42,323 nucleotides of DNA from Flavobacterium sp. ZT3R18 (GCF_007097385.1 NZ_VJZS01000030.1:1-42323), one strand, 5' to 3'. Numbered from the stretch's first letter, positions 6,519 to 14,903 are shown. The notes: generated by a model from the sequence alone, not told the origin. A program made the numbers and translations.

Positions 6519-7634
6519 ATGAAAAAAGATTTTTACGAAATATTAGGCATTACAAAAGGTGCAGATGCTGTTGAAATTAAAAAAGCATACAGAAAAAGTG
6601 CATTAAAGTACCATCCTGACAAGAATCCTGGCGACAAAGAGGCAGAAGAAAAGTTCAAGTTGGCTGCCGAAGCTTATGAAGTATTGAGTGATCCTGCCAA
6701 AAAAGCAAAATACGATCAGTACGGTCATCAAGCATTTGATGGTTCTGGCGGATTTGGCGGTGGCGGTCATGGCGGAATGAATATGGATGATATCTTTAGT
6801 CAGTTTGGAGATATTTTCGGTAGTGGTTTTGGTGGTTTTGGCGGAGGCGGAGGCGGTGGCCCTCGTCGCGTAAAAGGAAGCAATTTGCGTATAAAAGTAA
6901 AATTGACTCTGGAAGAAATCGCTAATGGTGTAGAGAAAAAAGTAAAAGTAAAACGTAAAGTTCAAGCTCAAGGTGTTTCGTATAAAACCTGTTCTACCTG
7001 TAACGGTCAAGGACAAGTAATGCGTGTTACCAACACCATTTTGGGTAGAATGCAATCGGCTTCAACTTGTCCTACATGTGGGGGTTCTGGTCAAATTTTA
7101 GACAGAAAACCAAACGATGCCGACTCTCAAGGTATGGTTATAGAAGATGAAACCGTTTCTATAAAAATTCCTGCAGGAGTGGTAGACGGAATGCAACTTA
7201 AAGTTTCCGGTAAAGGAAATGATGCTCCAGGGAACAGCGTTCCCGGAGATTTAATTGTTGTTATCGAAGAAATTGAACACGAATTTTTGAAACGTGAAGG
7301 TGAAAATCTTCATTATGATTTATACATCAGTTTTGCCGAAGCGGTTCTTGGAATTTCAAAAGACATCGATGCCGTAAACGGAAAAGTGAGAATCAAACTG
7401 GAAGAAGGAATTCAATCTGGTAAAATTTTACGATTAAAAGGAAAAGGTATTCCAAGTATCAATGGATATGGTAGCGGCGATTTGCTGGTACACGTAAATG
7501 TTTGGACTCCAAAAACCTTGAACAAAGAGCAAAAACAGTTTTTTGAAAAAGCGTTAACGGATGAGAATTTCATTCCAAGTCCTGAAAAATCAGATAAATC
7601 ATTTTTTGAAAAAGTAAAAGATATGTTTTCTTAA
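6519..7634 (+). CDS. dnaJ: DnaJ co-chaperone with reduced zinc-finger domain
   Basis: DnaJ stimulates DnaK ATPase and delivers unfolded clients. The J domain spans residues 1-70 with HPD in YHPDKNPGD. The Gly/Phe region (about 75-118) holds DDIFSQFGDIFG. The zinc-binding region is short: only two CxxCxGxG motifs are present (CSTCNGQG and CPTCGGSG), where standard DnaJ has four, so one zinc site is expected. The C-terminal beta domains are complete (SIKIPAGVVDGMQLKVSGKG, then LLVHVNVWTP). The 371-residue length fits flavobacterial DnaJ, and from memory the reduced finger is a feature of that group. It closes the grpE-dnaJ unit and is followed by a terminator. Confidence 0.96.
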   Translation: MKKDFYEILGITKGADAVEIKKAYRKSALKYHPDKNPGDKEAEEKFKLAAEAYEVLSDPAKKAKYDQYGHQAFDGSGGFGGGGHGGMNMDDIFSQFGDIFGSGFGGFGGGGGGGPRRVKGSNLRIKVKLTLEEIANGVEKKVKVKRKVQAQGVSYKTCSTCNGQGQVMRVTNTILGRMQSASTCPTCGGSGQILDRKPNDADSQGMVIEDETVSIKIPAGVVDGMQLKVSGKGNDAPGNSVPGDLIVVIEEIEHEFLKREGENLHYDLYISFAEAVLGISKDIDAVNGKVRIKLEEGIQSGKILRLKGKGIPSINGYGSGDLLVHVNVWTPKTLNKEQKQFFEKALTDENFIPSPEKSDKSFFEKVKDMFS

Positions 7635-7656
7635 ATTTTTTAAACATTAAAAATAC

Positions 7657-7692
7657 AAACCCATCCTGAATTAAATTAAGGATGGGTTTTTT
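7657..7692 (+). terminator. Intrinsic terminator after dnaJ
   Basis: AAACCCATCCT (7657-7667) pairs with AGGATGGGTTT (7679-7689) and a T-run follows. Confidence 0.9.
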
Positions 7693-7754
7693 ATTGTATA
7701 ATTAAAGTATTTCGGCTTGAAATTATTTACTTTTACGCCAATTAAAAAAGTAGC

Positions 7755-8672
7755 ATGAGTAATATACTTGAAGTAAATAAAGTCGTAAAGCGATACGGTG
7801 ATTATGTGGCGCTTAACGAGGTTTCTTTGACCGTTCCCAAAGGAAGTATATACGGACTTCTAGGCCCAAATGGAGCAGGGAAAACCTCTCTTATCCGAAT
7901 CATCAATCAAATTACTTTACCCGATAGTGGCGAAATCATCCTTGACGGTGAAAAGCTTCAGCCCAAACACATACAGCATATTGGATATCTTCCCGAAGAA
8001 AGAGGGTTGTATAGCAGTATGAAAGTGGGGGAACAATGTTTGTATTTGGCACAAATGAAAGGCTTGTCTAAAGCCGAGGCCAAAAAGCAACTCGATTATT
8101 GGTTTGATCGCCTGGGTATTCAAGGTTGGTGGAATAAGAAAATTCAGGAGTTGTCTAAAGGGATGGCACAGAAAATTCAATTTGTGGTTTGCGTTTTGCA
8201 CAAACCTAAATTATTGATTTTCGATGAGCCTTTTTCTGGTTTCGATCCTGTAAATGCCAATGTGATCAAAGATGAAATTTTGGCATTGAGAGAGGAAGGA
8301 GCCACGATTATTTTTTCGACACACAGAATGGAAAGCGTAGAGGAATTGTGTGATCATATTGCATTAATTCACAAATCGAATAAGTTGATAGAAGGAAAAC
8401 TGATCGACGTAAAAAGACAATTCAAAACCAATAGTTTTGAAGTGGGCATTTTGTCGGATAATGTAGAGGGATTGATGTTTGATTTAACCCAAAAATTCAC
8501 AGTAGGACAAGCCAGTTTCAAATCATTAAATGACGAAATAAAATTAGAGATTCAACTCGGGAATGGGACGCCAAATGAATTACTGAATATCCTAACACAA
8601 CGCGGACAAGTAACTCATTTTGTTGAAAAAATCCCAAGTGTGCACGATATTTTTATTCAAACGGTCAGTTAA
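7755..8672 (+). CDS. ABC transporter ATP-binding protein, NatA-like
   Basis: This 305-residue protein is the nucleotide-binding subunit of an ABC-2 type exporter. Walker A is GPNGAGKTS (about 37-45), the Q-loop region precedes IGYLPEERGLY, the signature is the variant LSKGMAQK, and Walker B is LLIFDEPFSGFDP, followed by the switch His in STHRMES. The C-terminal 80 residues match the DUF4162 extension found in NatA and EcsA-like exporters. The membrane partner is the next gene. NatAB of Bacillus exports sodium, but the substrate here cannot be read from sequence. Confidence 0.92.
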   Translation: MSNILEVNKVVKRYGDYVALNEVSLTVPKGSIYGLLGPNGAGKTSLIRIINQITLPDSGEIILDGEKLQPKHIQHIGYLPEERGLYSSMKVGEQCLYLAQMKGLSKAEAKKQLDYWFDRLGIQGWWNKKIQELSKGMAQKIQFVVCVLHKPKLLIFDEPFSGFDPVNANVIKDEILALREEGATIIFSTHRMESVEELCDHIALIHKSNKLIEGKLIDVKRQFKTNSFEVGILSDNVEGLMFDLTQKFTVGQASFKSLNDEIKLEIQLGNGTPNELLNILTQRGQVTHFVEKIPSVHDIFIQTVS

Positions 8673-8762
8673 TTTTAGATTTTAGAATTTAGATTTTAGA
8701 TTGAAAAAATCTCAAAATCCTTATTCTCAAGTCTGAAATCTGAAATCAAAAATCTAAAATTT
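8672..8762. repeat. Self-complementary spacer of TTTAGAT words (ABC pair)
   Basis: 8672-8700 is a run of TTTAGAT-like words; 8732-8762 is made of ATCTGAA/ATCTAAA words that pair with it. It lies between two genes of one transporter. Confidence 0.7.
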
Positions 8763-8766
8763 AAAA

Positions 8767-10083
8767 ATGAGTATAATTTCATTAATCATAAAAAGAGAGT
8801 TTATTGCCAAAGTTCGCAATAAGTCTTTTATCGTCATGACTTTTTTAAGTCCGTTGCTTTTTGTGGGTATTGCAGGGTTTGTTGCCTACCTAAGTTCCAT
8901 GAAAGCGGATACTAAACGTATTGCGATTCACGATGAATCGGGTTTGTTCGTCAATGAATTTGTGGCTCTAAATGATAAAAACAGTGAATACAAATATCTG
9001 GATTTATCTACCATCGATATGCAGTTTCTTAAAGACAGCATTGCCAATGAAAACTATGAAGGCCTTCTTTATATACCCAAAACAAAGACGAACAAGGATT
9101 TAGAAAATAAAATAAAATTCATATCCAATAGTAGCCCAAGCATTATTTTTATAGAAAAGACTCAGGCTGTTATTGCTGACAAGTTGACCAAATCGAATCT
9201 GGAAATGGCTCATTTGGATACTTTGGCGATTAAAAATGCAAAGGCAGACATCAATATAAGTCTGTCAAAAGCCACTGGAGAAGAAAGTATCATAGGGCTG
9301 AATGAAATAAAAATCGCAATTGGTGGTGCTTTTGGGTATCTGATCATGATGTTCATCATCATTTATGGCAACATGGTCATGCGAAGCGTCATAGAAGAAA
9401 AAACAAACCGTATTGTTGAGATTATCATTTCATCGGTAAAACCATTTCAACTCATGATGGGAAAAATAATTGGTACTTCATTGGCGGGTTTGCTGCAATT
9501 TTTGATTTGGGCCATTATAGGTTTGTCTTTAATGTTTGCGGCATCTGTGTTTTTTGGAGTCAATATAGGGCCTACCTCTAGGGTTTCTCCAGAAATAATG
9601 CATGCTGCCCAGCAAGAATTTTCGGGAACAGCTCAGTTGTATATCAAAGAATTATGGAATTTGCCTATCGCCAGTATTTTGATCAGTTTTATCATTTATT
9701 TTATTGGAGGATATTTTCTTTATAGCTCTTTTTATGCAGCAATTGGCGCGGCAGTCGATAATCAAACCGATTCGCAACAATTTCTTTTGCCTATCATTAT
9801 GCCATTGATGTTAAGTGTATATGTTGGATTTTTTACAGTAATCAATGATCCTCACGGAACTATTGCAGTGGTTTTTTCCATGATTCCATTAACGTCTCCT
9901 ATTGTAATGCTTATGCGTATCCCTTTTGGAGTGCCGTGGTGGCAAATTGCAATTTCAGTATCTTTGTTGTTTGCTACATTTTTTGCAGTAGTTTGGTTTG
10001 CTGCCAAAATTTACCGAGTGGGAATTTTGATGTACGGAAAAAAGCCAACATGGAAAGAATTGTATAGATGGTTGAAATATTAA
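8767..10083 (+). CDS. ABC-2 type exporter permease, NatB-like
   Basis: This 438-residue membrane protein is the partner of the ATPase 95 bp upstream. It opens with the cytosolic sequence SLIIKREFIAKVRNKSFI and transmembrane helix 1 (FLSPLLFVGIAGFVAYL), followed by a large extracytoplasmic domain (about 45-190). Five or more helices fill the C-terminal half. The motif VIEEKTNRIVEIIISSVKPFQLMMGKI at about 212-238 is typical of ABC-2 permeases of the NatB/YhaP type. The substrate is unknown. Together the two genes make a complete heteromeric exporter. Confidence 0.92.
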   Translation: MSIISLIIKREFIAKVRNKSFIVMTFLSPLLFVGIAGFVAYLSSMKADTKRIAIHDESGLFVNEFVALNDKNSEYKYLDLSTIDMQFLKDSIANENYEGLLYIPKTKTNKDLENKIKFISNSSPSIIFIEKTQAVIADKLTKSNLEMAHLDTLAIKNAKADINISLSKATGEESIIGLNEIKIAIGGAFGYLIMMFIIIYGNMVMRSVIEEKTNRIVEIIISSVKPFQLMMGKIIGTSLAGLLQFLIWAIIGLSLMFAASVFFGVNIGPTSRVSPEIMHAAQQEFSGTAQLYIKELWNLPIASILISFIIYFIGGYFLYSSFYAAIGAAVDNQTDSQQFLLPIIMPLMLSVYVGFFTVINDPHGTIAVVFSMIPLTSPIVMLMRIPFGVPWWQIAISVSLLFATFFAVVWFAAKIYRVGILMYGKKPTWKELYRWLKY

Positions 10084-10121
10084 ATGATTCACGCTACAAA
10101 GCAAAACTAAAATAGTTATTT

Positions 10122-11285
10122 ATGTCAAAAATTCTAATTATAGAAGACGAAGAATCCATTAGAAGAGTATTAGTTAGTATACTCTCTGAAGAAAATGATT
10201 CTTATCAAGTTGATGTAGCCGAAGATGGTGTTGTGGGACTTGAAAAAATTAAAAATAACGACTATGATTTAGTTTTATGTGATATAAAAATGCCTAGAAT
10301 GGATGGCGTGGAATTACTCGAAGCCGCCAAAAAAATAGATTACGAACTTCCTATAGTGATGATCTCAGGTCATGGTGATATGGAAACGGCTATCAATACC
10401 ATGCGTCTTGGGGCTTTTGATTATATCTCGAAACCACCCGACTTAAACCGATTGTTGAATACGGTTCGAAATGCATTAGACAAAAAAAAGCTCGTTGTTG
10501 AGAATAAAATTTTAAAGAAAAAAGTCAGTAAAAAGCATGAGATAATTGGAAATAGCGAATCAATCAATCAGGTAAAAGTGATGATTGAAAAAGTAGCTAG
10601 GACGGATGCAAGAGTGTTGATTACTGGGCCAAACGGTACGGGAAAAGAATTGGTTGCCCATCAATTGCATACTAAAAGCGATCGGTCTAGTGCACCAATG
10701 GTCGAGGTTAATTGTGCTGCAATTCCAACTGAGTTGATAGAAAGCGAATTGTTTGGTCACATCAAAGGAGCTTTTACATCGGCCGTAAAAGATCGCTTGG
10801 GTAAATTTGAAGTGGCGAATAAAGGAACTATCTTCTTAGATGAAATTGGCGATATGAGTTTGTCGGCTCAAGCCAAAGTATTACGTGCCTTGCAAGAGGG
10901 TATAATTACCAGAGTGGGAGCAGAAAACGACATTAAAATTGATGTTCGTGTCATTGCTGCTACCAATAAAAATTTAAAAACTGAAATTGCCGAGGGTCGT
11001 TTCCGAGAAGATTTATACCATCGTTTGGCTGTAATTCTGATTAATGTACCTTCGCTGAATGACAGACGCGAAGATATACCAGCTTTGATCGAACATTTTA
11101 CAAGACAAATTGCTTCCGAACAAGGAAATGCCATTAAGCATTTCTCTGAGGATGCCATCAATTTATTGAAAGAATACGATTGGACGGGTAATATTAGAGA
11201 ATTGAGAAATGTTGTAGAACGCTTGATCATCCTTGGAGGGAATGAAATTTCCGAAAGTGATGTTAAAGCTTTTGCGAGTAAATAA
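10122..11285 (+). CDS. NtrC-type sigma-54 response regulator lacking the DNA-binding domain
   Basis: An N-terminal receiver domain (1-120) has the acidic pocket D9/E10, the phospho-acceptor D54 (LCDIKMPRMDG), S82 and K104 (SKPP). The AAA+ domain (about 140-370) has Walker A GPNGTGKE, the sigma-54 contact loop as GAFTSA (family consensus GAFTGA), Walker B GTIFLDEIGDMS and the Arg-finger region NIRELRNVVERL. The protein ends at residue 387 (ESDVKAFASK), where NtrC relatives continue with a Fis-type helix-turn-helix. It would therefore activate RpoN without binding an enhancer by itself, as described for FlgR and the chlamydial CtcC. No histidine kinase lies nearby. It is followed at 55 bp by the DEAD-like gene. 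Confidence 0.9.
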   Translation: MSKILIIEDEESIRRVLVSILSEENDSYQVDVAEDGVVGLEKIKNNDYDLVLCDIKMPRMDGVELLEAAKKIDYELPIVMISGHGDMETAINTMRLGAFDYISKPPDLNRLLNTVRNALDKKKLVVENKILKKKVSKKHEIIGNSESINQVKVMIEKVARTDARVLITGPNGTGKELVAHQLHTKSDRSSAPMVEVNCAAIPTELIESELFGHIKGAFTSAVKDRLGKFEVANKGTIFLDEIGDMSLSAQAKVLRALQEGIITRVGAENDIKIDVRVIAATNKNLKTEIAEGRFREDLYHRLAVILINVPSLNDRREDIPALIEHFTRQIASEQGNAIKHFSEDAINLLKEYDWTGNIRELRNVVERLIILGGNEISESDVKAFASK

Positions 11286-11292
11286 ATACTTT

Positions 11293-11325
11293 TTTAGATT
11301 TTAAATCTGAAATCTAAATTCTAAA
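11293..11325. repeat. Short self-complementary spacer of TTTAGAT words
   Basis: TTTAGATTT at 11293-11301 is followed by AAATCTGAAATCTAAA and CTAAA words, giving an imperfect hairpin between the response regulator and the helicase-like gene. Confidence 0.55.
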
Positions 11326-11340
11326 ATTTTAAATTAGAAA

Positions 11341-11997
11341 ATGAAACTAAAAAAAATAAACGAAAAATTGCAAGAAGGCCTAGTTGAAAATGGTTTGACT
11401 GAGGCTAATGAGATGCAAAAAGAAACTTTTTCGACACTAAAAAGCGGTGCGGATGCCATTATTATTGCACCAAAAGGTTCAGGGAAATCTACAACTATTG
11501 TGATTAATGTGATTCAACAACTCGCTAATGGAACCGAAGAATCGCCACGTGCTTTGATTATTGTTGAAGACAAAGCCAAGGTTTTAGAGATGGAGGAACT
11601 TTTTGAAAAATACGGAAAATATACCGATCTTCAAGTTTATGGGGTACACGATAAAGGCGATATGGAATATGATAAAAATTATATTTCAACTGGAATTGAT
11701 GTACTTATCGGAACGCCAAATAGATTAAGCGAAATGTTTACCACTGCTGGTTACAATGTAAATCGACTGAAAATGTTCATTCTGGATGATGCCGATCCTA
11801 TTTTGAAATTGCGTCACGAAACAAAAATCATGCGTATTTCGAATAGTATTACAAAAACACAACGCATTATTTTCTCGGAACAACTTACCGAACGAATCGA
11901 AATTTTGGCTGAAAAAATGTTATTGGAACCTTTTGTCTTTGATTTTGATGAGGAATTTGAAGAGGATGAGGACGAGGAGGAAGATGTTGAGGAATAG
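11341..11997 (+). CDS. Single-domain DEAD-box-like protein
   Basis: With 218 residues it covers only the first RecA-like domain of a DEAD-box RNA helicase. A Q-motif-like NEMQKETF (about 23-30) precedes Walker A APKGSGKST (about 39-47). TPNRL corresponds to motif Ib (TPGRL), and motif II is DDAD in place of DEAD. The SAT motif position reads SEQ. The second RecA domain and its Arg fingers are absent, and an acidic tail of Glu and Asp (about 200-218) ends the protein. ATP binding is plausible; unwinding alone is not. There is no downstream open frame for the missing half, so the short form looks native. I infer a regulatory or RNA-binding role. Confidence 0.8.
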   Translation: MKLKKINEKLQEGLVENGLTEANEMQKETFSTLKSGADAIIIAPKGSGKSTTIVINVIQQLANGTEESPRALIIVEDKAKVLEMEELFEKYGKYTDLQVYGVHDKGDMEYDKNYISTGIDVLIGTPNRLSEMFTTAGYNVNRLKMFILDDADPILKLRHETKIMRISNSITKTQRIIFSEQLTERIEILAEKMLLEPFVFDFDEEFEEDEDEEEDVEE

Positions 11998-12068
11998 TTT
12001 TTTGTATAGAACTTAAACTTATTGGCATGGCTGTAATCTAATTTCAAAAAGGGTTAAAGAAAGAAAGT

Positions 12069-12887
12069 ATGGAGATATTAAAAACGTTTAGATTTATATT
12101 TGTAGTGATTTTTAGTTTTATTGCTGTAATTTATCTGCTCTTTATTACTTGCATATATTTTAATCAGATAGAAATGATTTTTGATAGTTCTAAATTGTCC
12201 AAAGATTATAAATTTCAATTTAGTCAAGAATTCGAAGAAATAAGTGTAAAATCTTTTGATAATAAAGAACAAAATGGGTTATTGTTCAAGGCGAAAGATT
12301 CTAAGGGACTTGTTTTTTATTTACATGGGAATTCTGGTGCATTAGATACATGGGGAGATATTGCTTCTGTTTACACTGAATTAGGATATGATATTTTTAT
12401 TTTGGATTACCGAGGTTTTGGAAAAAGTGAAGGAACAATAGAAAGTGAAGAGCAAGTTTATAAAGATATTTCTTTTGCTTATAAAAAAATATTGACGAGG
12501 TATAAGGAGAATAATGTTGTTATAATTGGCTATTCAATTGGTTCAGGTTTTGCAACTAGATTGGCGTCAGATAATACTCCTCAAATGTTGATTTTACAAT
12601 CGCCGTATTATAATTTTTTAGAATTTTCAAGTTCAAGAATTCCATACATGCCTAACTTTTTGAAAAAGTTTGAAATTGAATCTAATCTTTATTTAGTAAA
12701 TGTAAAAGTGCCTGTTTTTATATTTCATGGGAAGGATGATTATTTAGTGCCAATTCAGAATTCAGAAAGATTAAGTAAGTTATTGAAAAAAGGAAGTCAT
12801 TTTTATGAATTGAAAGATCAAGACCATTTACAAATGAATCAGAATTCAGATTACAGAGAAAGGCTGAAAAGCTTATTGCAAAAATAG
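12069..12887 (+). CDS. Membrane-anchored alpha/beta hydrolase (ABHD13/Bem46-like)
   Basis: The 272-residue protein starts with one transmembrane helix (about 9-30), and the hydrolase domain follows. FYLHGNSGALDTWG is the oxyanion region and DYRGFGKSEG is typical of the family. The nucleophile elbow is GYSIGSG (Ser), GKDDYLVP supplies the Asp, and DQDHLQM the His, so the triad is complete. Related enzymes are serine esterases or acyl hydrolases; the substrate is unknown. A membrane anchor suggests action on lipids or envelope esters. It reads with the DUF2007 gene 33 bp downstream. Confidence 0.88.
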   Translation: MEILKTFRFIFVVIFSFIAVIYLLFITCIYFNQIEMIFDSSKLSKDYKFQFSQEFEEISVKSFDNKEQNGLLFKAKDSKGLVFYLHGNSGALDTWGDIASVYTELGYDIFILDYRGFGKSEGTIESEEQVYKDISFAYKKILTRYKENNVVIIGYSIGSGFATRLASDNTPQMLILQSPYYNFLEFSSSRIPYMPNFLKKFEIESNLYLVNVKVPVFIFHGKDDYLVPIQNSERLSKLLKKGSHFYELKDQDHLQMNQNSDYRERLKSLLQK

Positions 12888-12920
12888 AATAGTTACAATA
12901 ATCAAAAAAATAATAACATC

Positions 12921-13139
12921 ATGGGATTAATGAAAGTGTTTTCGGGAAGTGAGATTTTAGCTTTGGCTTTGCAAGAAAAAATTGAAGCTGCGGGAGTAGA
13001 AACTTCAATTAAAAATAACATTCAATCGGCTAGAATGTCGGGTTTTCCAAACTCAAACACAGCTGTTGAGGTTTTCATTCAAGAAACAGATTTTGCAAAA
13101 GCAAATCCAGTTATCGAAGAATTTAGGTTGAATATTTAA
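12921..13139 (+). CDS. DUF2007 small protein
   Basis: This 72-residue soluble protein matches the DUF2007 family, small ferredoxin-like alpha/beta proteins. It shows FSGSEILALALQEKIEAAGVETSIKNN and ends with AKANPVIEEF. Members are often fused to or near membrane and signalling proteins, but no function is established. It is probably co-transcribed with the hydrolase upstream, and a terminator follows. Confidence 0.8.
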   Translation: MGLMKVFSGSEILALALQEKIEAAGVETSIKNNIQSARMSGFPNSNTAVEVFIQETDFAKANPVIEEFRLNI

Positions 13140-13199
13140 GATTGCAGATTAACGATTTTTGACCCGAGCGATAGCGAACTGGCGAAGCATTTAAGATTT

Positions 13200-13234
13200 A
13201 AACCTTGGACTAGATTTTAGAGCCAAGGTTTTTT
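13200..13234 (+). terminator. Intrinsic terminator after the DUF2007 gene
   Basis: AACCTTGG at 13201-13208 pairs with CCAAGGTT at 13223-13230, then a T-run. It separates the gene from the HAD phosphatase that begins 22 bp later. Confidence 0.8.
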
Positions 13235-13255
13235 AGCATTAGAATATTATAGAAA

Positions 13256-14068
13256 ATGGAGCAAACAAAATACAAAATGATTGTTTTGGATATGGATGAC
13301 ACCTTGTTGACAGACGAGCATACCATATCGGAGGAGAATGCAGAGATGATTTTTAAAGCCCAAGAAATGGGTGTTTATGTGATTTTGGCATCAGGAAGAC
13401 CAACGTCGGCGATGACCGCTTACGCCAAAGAATTGAAAATGGATTTTTATAATTCATTCATGATTTCTTATAATGGGGCTGTAATTACCGATTTGAAAGA
13501 AGATACAATTCTTTTTGAGCAAACCTTGACCAAAGAACAAATTCATGAATTGCATGACTACAGTTTAAAAAGTAAAACGCATATCATTACCTATATAAAT
13601 GATGCCATTGTAAGCGAAACCGATTCGGAATACATTGATGTCGAAAAACATATTACGGGTTTAGAACACAATAAAGTGGCTAGTTTTAAGGAAGCTGTAA
13701 AGACTAATGCTGTAAAATGTATTTTGCTAGAGGAGCCTTCTTATCTTAAAACGGTAGAGGACGATTTGAAATTGGCCATGCCGCATTTAAGTGTTTCGAT
13801 GTCAAAACCTTTTTTCTTAGAAGTAGCACAGAATGGTATTGACAAGGCTAATAGTTTGAAAATTCTAGCCAAAAAATTAGATATTCATCAAAGCGAAATT
13901 ATTGCTGTTGGGAATGCAGGAAATGATTTAACGATGATAGAATATGCAGGTTTAGGTGTTTGGGTCGATAATGTAACTCCCGAATTGCGTGATAAAGGAG
14001 ATGTTATAGTGGCGTCGAATAATGACCATGGAGTAGCAGAAGTGATTAGACGTTATATTTTGAATTAG
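13256..14068 (+). CDS. Cof-type HAD-IIB phosphatase
   Basis: This 270-residue cytoplasmic enzyme belongs to the HAD superfamily, subfamily IIB (Cof/YidA). Motif I is VLDMDDTLL with the nucleophilic Asp and the acid/base Asp two residues on, motif II is ILASGRPTS, motif III includes the Lys of DKANSLKIL, and motif IV is VGNAGNDLTMIEYAG. The usual Cof motif IV is GDxxND; here an Asn replaces the first Asp (GNAGND). The alpha/beta cap lies at about 85-195. Relatives dephosphorylate sugar phosphates and cofactor phosphates such as PLP; the exact substrate is not predictable. The gene stands alone and ends at a shared bidirectional terminator. Confidence 0.92.
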   Translation: MEQTKYKMIVLDMDDTLLTDEHTISEENAEMIFKAQEMGVYVILASGRPTSAMTAYAKELKMDFYNSFMISYNGAVITDLKEDTILFEQTLTKEQIHELHDYSLKSKTHIITYINDAIVSETDSEYIDVEKHITGLEHNKVASFKEAVKTNAVKCILLEEPSYLKTVEDDLKLAMPHLSVSMSKPFFLEVAQNGIDKANSLKILAKKLDIHQSEIIAVGNAGNDLTMIEYAGLGVWVDNVTPELRDKGDVIVASNNDHGVAEVIRRYILN

Positions 14069-14090
14069 AAACATTCAAAAAAAATAAAAA

Positions 14091-14124
14091 AAACCGTCTC
14101 ATTCGAAAATGAGACGGTTTTTTT
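14091..14124. terminator. Bidirectional terminator between convergent genes
   Basis: AAACCGTCTCATT (14091-14103) pairs perfectly with AATGAGACGGTTT (14108-14120) over a CGAA tetraloop. A-runs and T-runs on the two sides serve both strands. Confidence 0.93.
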
Positions 14125-14139
14125 GTAAAATTGAAAATG

Positions 14140-14661
14140 CTATTTCTTCGCTACCGAAATGAAATAATTGTTTCCATCGCCCATCGTCAGTTTTACTCTT
14201 TCGTCACAAACATCTATACTGTATTTACCATTGTCGTAACATGTACAAGTTGTTGTTTTGTCTTTAGACATTTCATTATCGCATTTGCCTGTTTTGTAAC
14301 CCGGCAATTGTGGAGTGTAAAAAGAAACCAAATCGGTTGAAGCGGTCACCAATGAAATAATACTTGCTGAGTTGTCATTAGCGATTCTATATACAATTCT
14401 ATCGGTATAGTTGATGTTGTCTACCAAAACTTTTCGAATATAAGTATAGGAAGTTGAGGCTGTCTCAACTGATTTTTCTTCAAATTTAAAACCAAGAGTT
14501 CTGATGTCAAGGTTAAATTTTTCCTGTGAATTGTAACTCGCCCAAGCTGTCAATGTACTAATCGTTGGGAAAGGATTTTTAGTAGCTATGGTTGGTGTGG
14601 TTTGAGCTTGTGAGCAAAGGGTAATAAATAGTAGGGAGATTGTGAGGCAGAATGATTTCAT
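14140..14661 (-). CDS. Exported hypothetical protein
   Basis: The 173-residue protein begins with a signal peptide (MKSFCLTISLLFITLCSQAQ, cleavage after A-Q-A-type residues). The mature part is a compact domain ending in a Cys-rich segment (KCDNEM…TCTCYDNGKYSIDVCDERV) that could hold disulphides in the periplasm. No family is recognised and there are no paralogues in the window. The ATG at 14661 is followed directly by the signal sequence, so the start is secure. It shares its terminator with the HAD phosphatase. Confidence 0.8.
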   Translation of the reverse strand: MKSFCLTISLLFITLCSQAQTTPTIATKNPFPTISTLTAWASYNSQEKFNLDIRTLGFKFEEKSVETASTSYTYIRKVLVDNINYTDRIVYRIANDNSASIISLVTASTDLVSFYTPQLPGYKTGKCDNEMSKDKTTTCTCYDNGKYSIDVCDERVKLTMGDGNNYFISVAKK

Positions 14662-14851
14662 TTTGTTGTTGTTATTTGTTTTTATATTGACCTACTCTTT
14701 ATGGTTTTCGGCGATCCCATTTATTATTGTCTATTCAAAAAACACAATTATTTACTTCGTTTTTTTATCGAACTGAAATAATTTGCTGATTATAAAGAGG
14801 TTTGATTTGTATAGTTTTGAAATTCTTGTGAAAGAAGTTCAACTATGAAAT

Positions 14852-14903
14852 AATATATTCTGACGGTTGATTATTTTTTAAATAGCAAATATCAGAATAT
14901 ATT
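14852..14903. repeat. Perfect 12-bp inverted repeat inside a 740-bp gene-free stretch
   Basis: AATATATTCTGA (14852-14863) and TCAGAATATATT (14892-14903) enclose 28 nt. The stretch 14662-15405 shows no convincing ORF on either strand and is very AT-rich. The repeat might be a regulator operator, a small RNA stem or a relic. Confidence 0.6.

Noticed and set aside
6603..7055. 150-codon minus-strand ORF opposite dnaJ
   Set aside because: It is antisense to conserved J-domain and glycine-rich codons and its translation is biased low-complexity sequence; a shadow of dnaJ.
11814..12047. Serine-rich 77-codon minus-strand ORF
   Set aside because: The poly-Ser arises from the complement of the GAG/GAT acidic tail of the DEAD-like gene.
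13141..13200. GACCCGAGCGATAGCGAACTGG stretch as a possible repeat element
   Set aside because: No second copy or inverted partner was found in the window, so it was not listed as a repeat.
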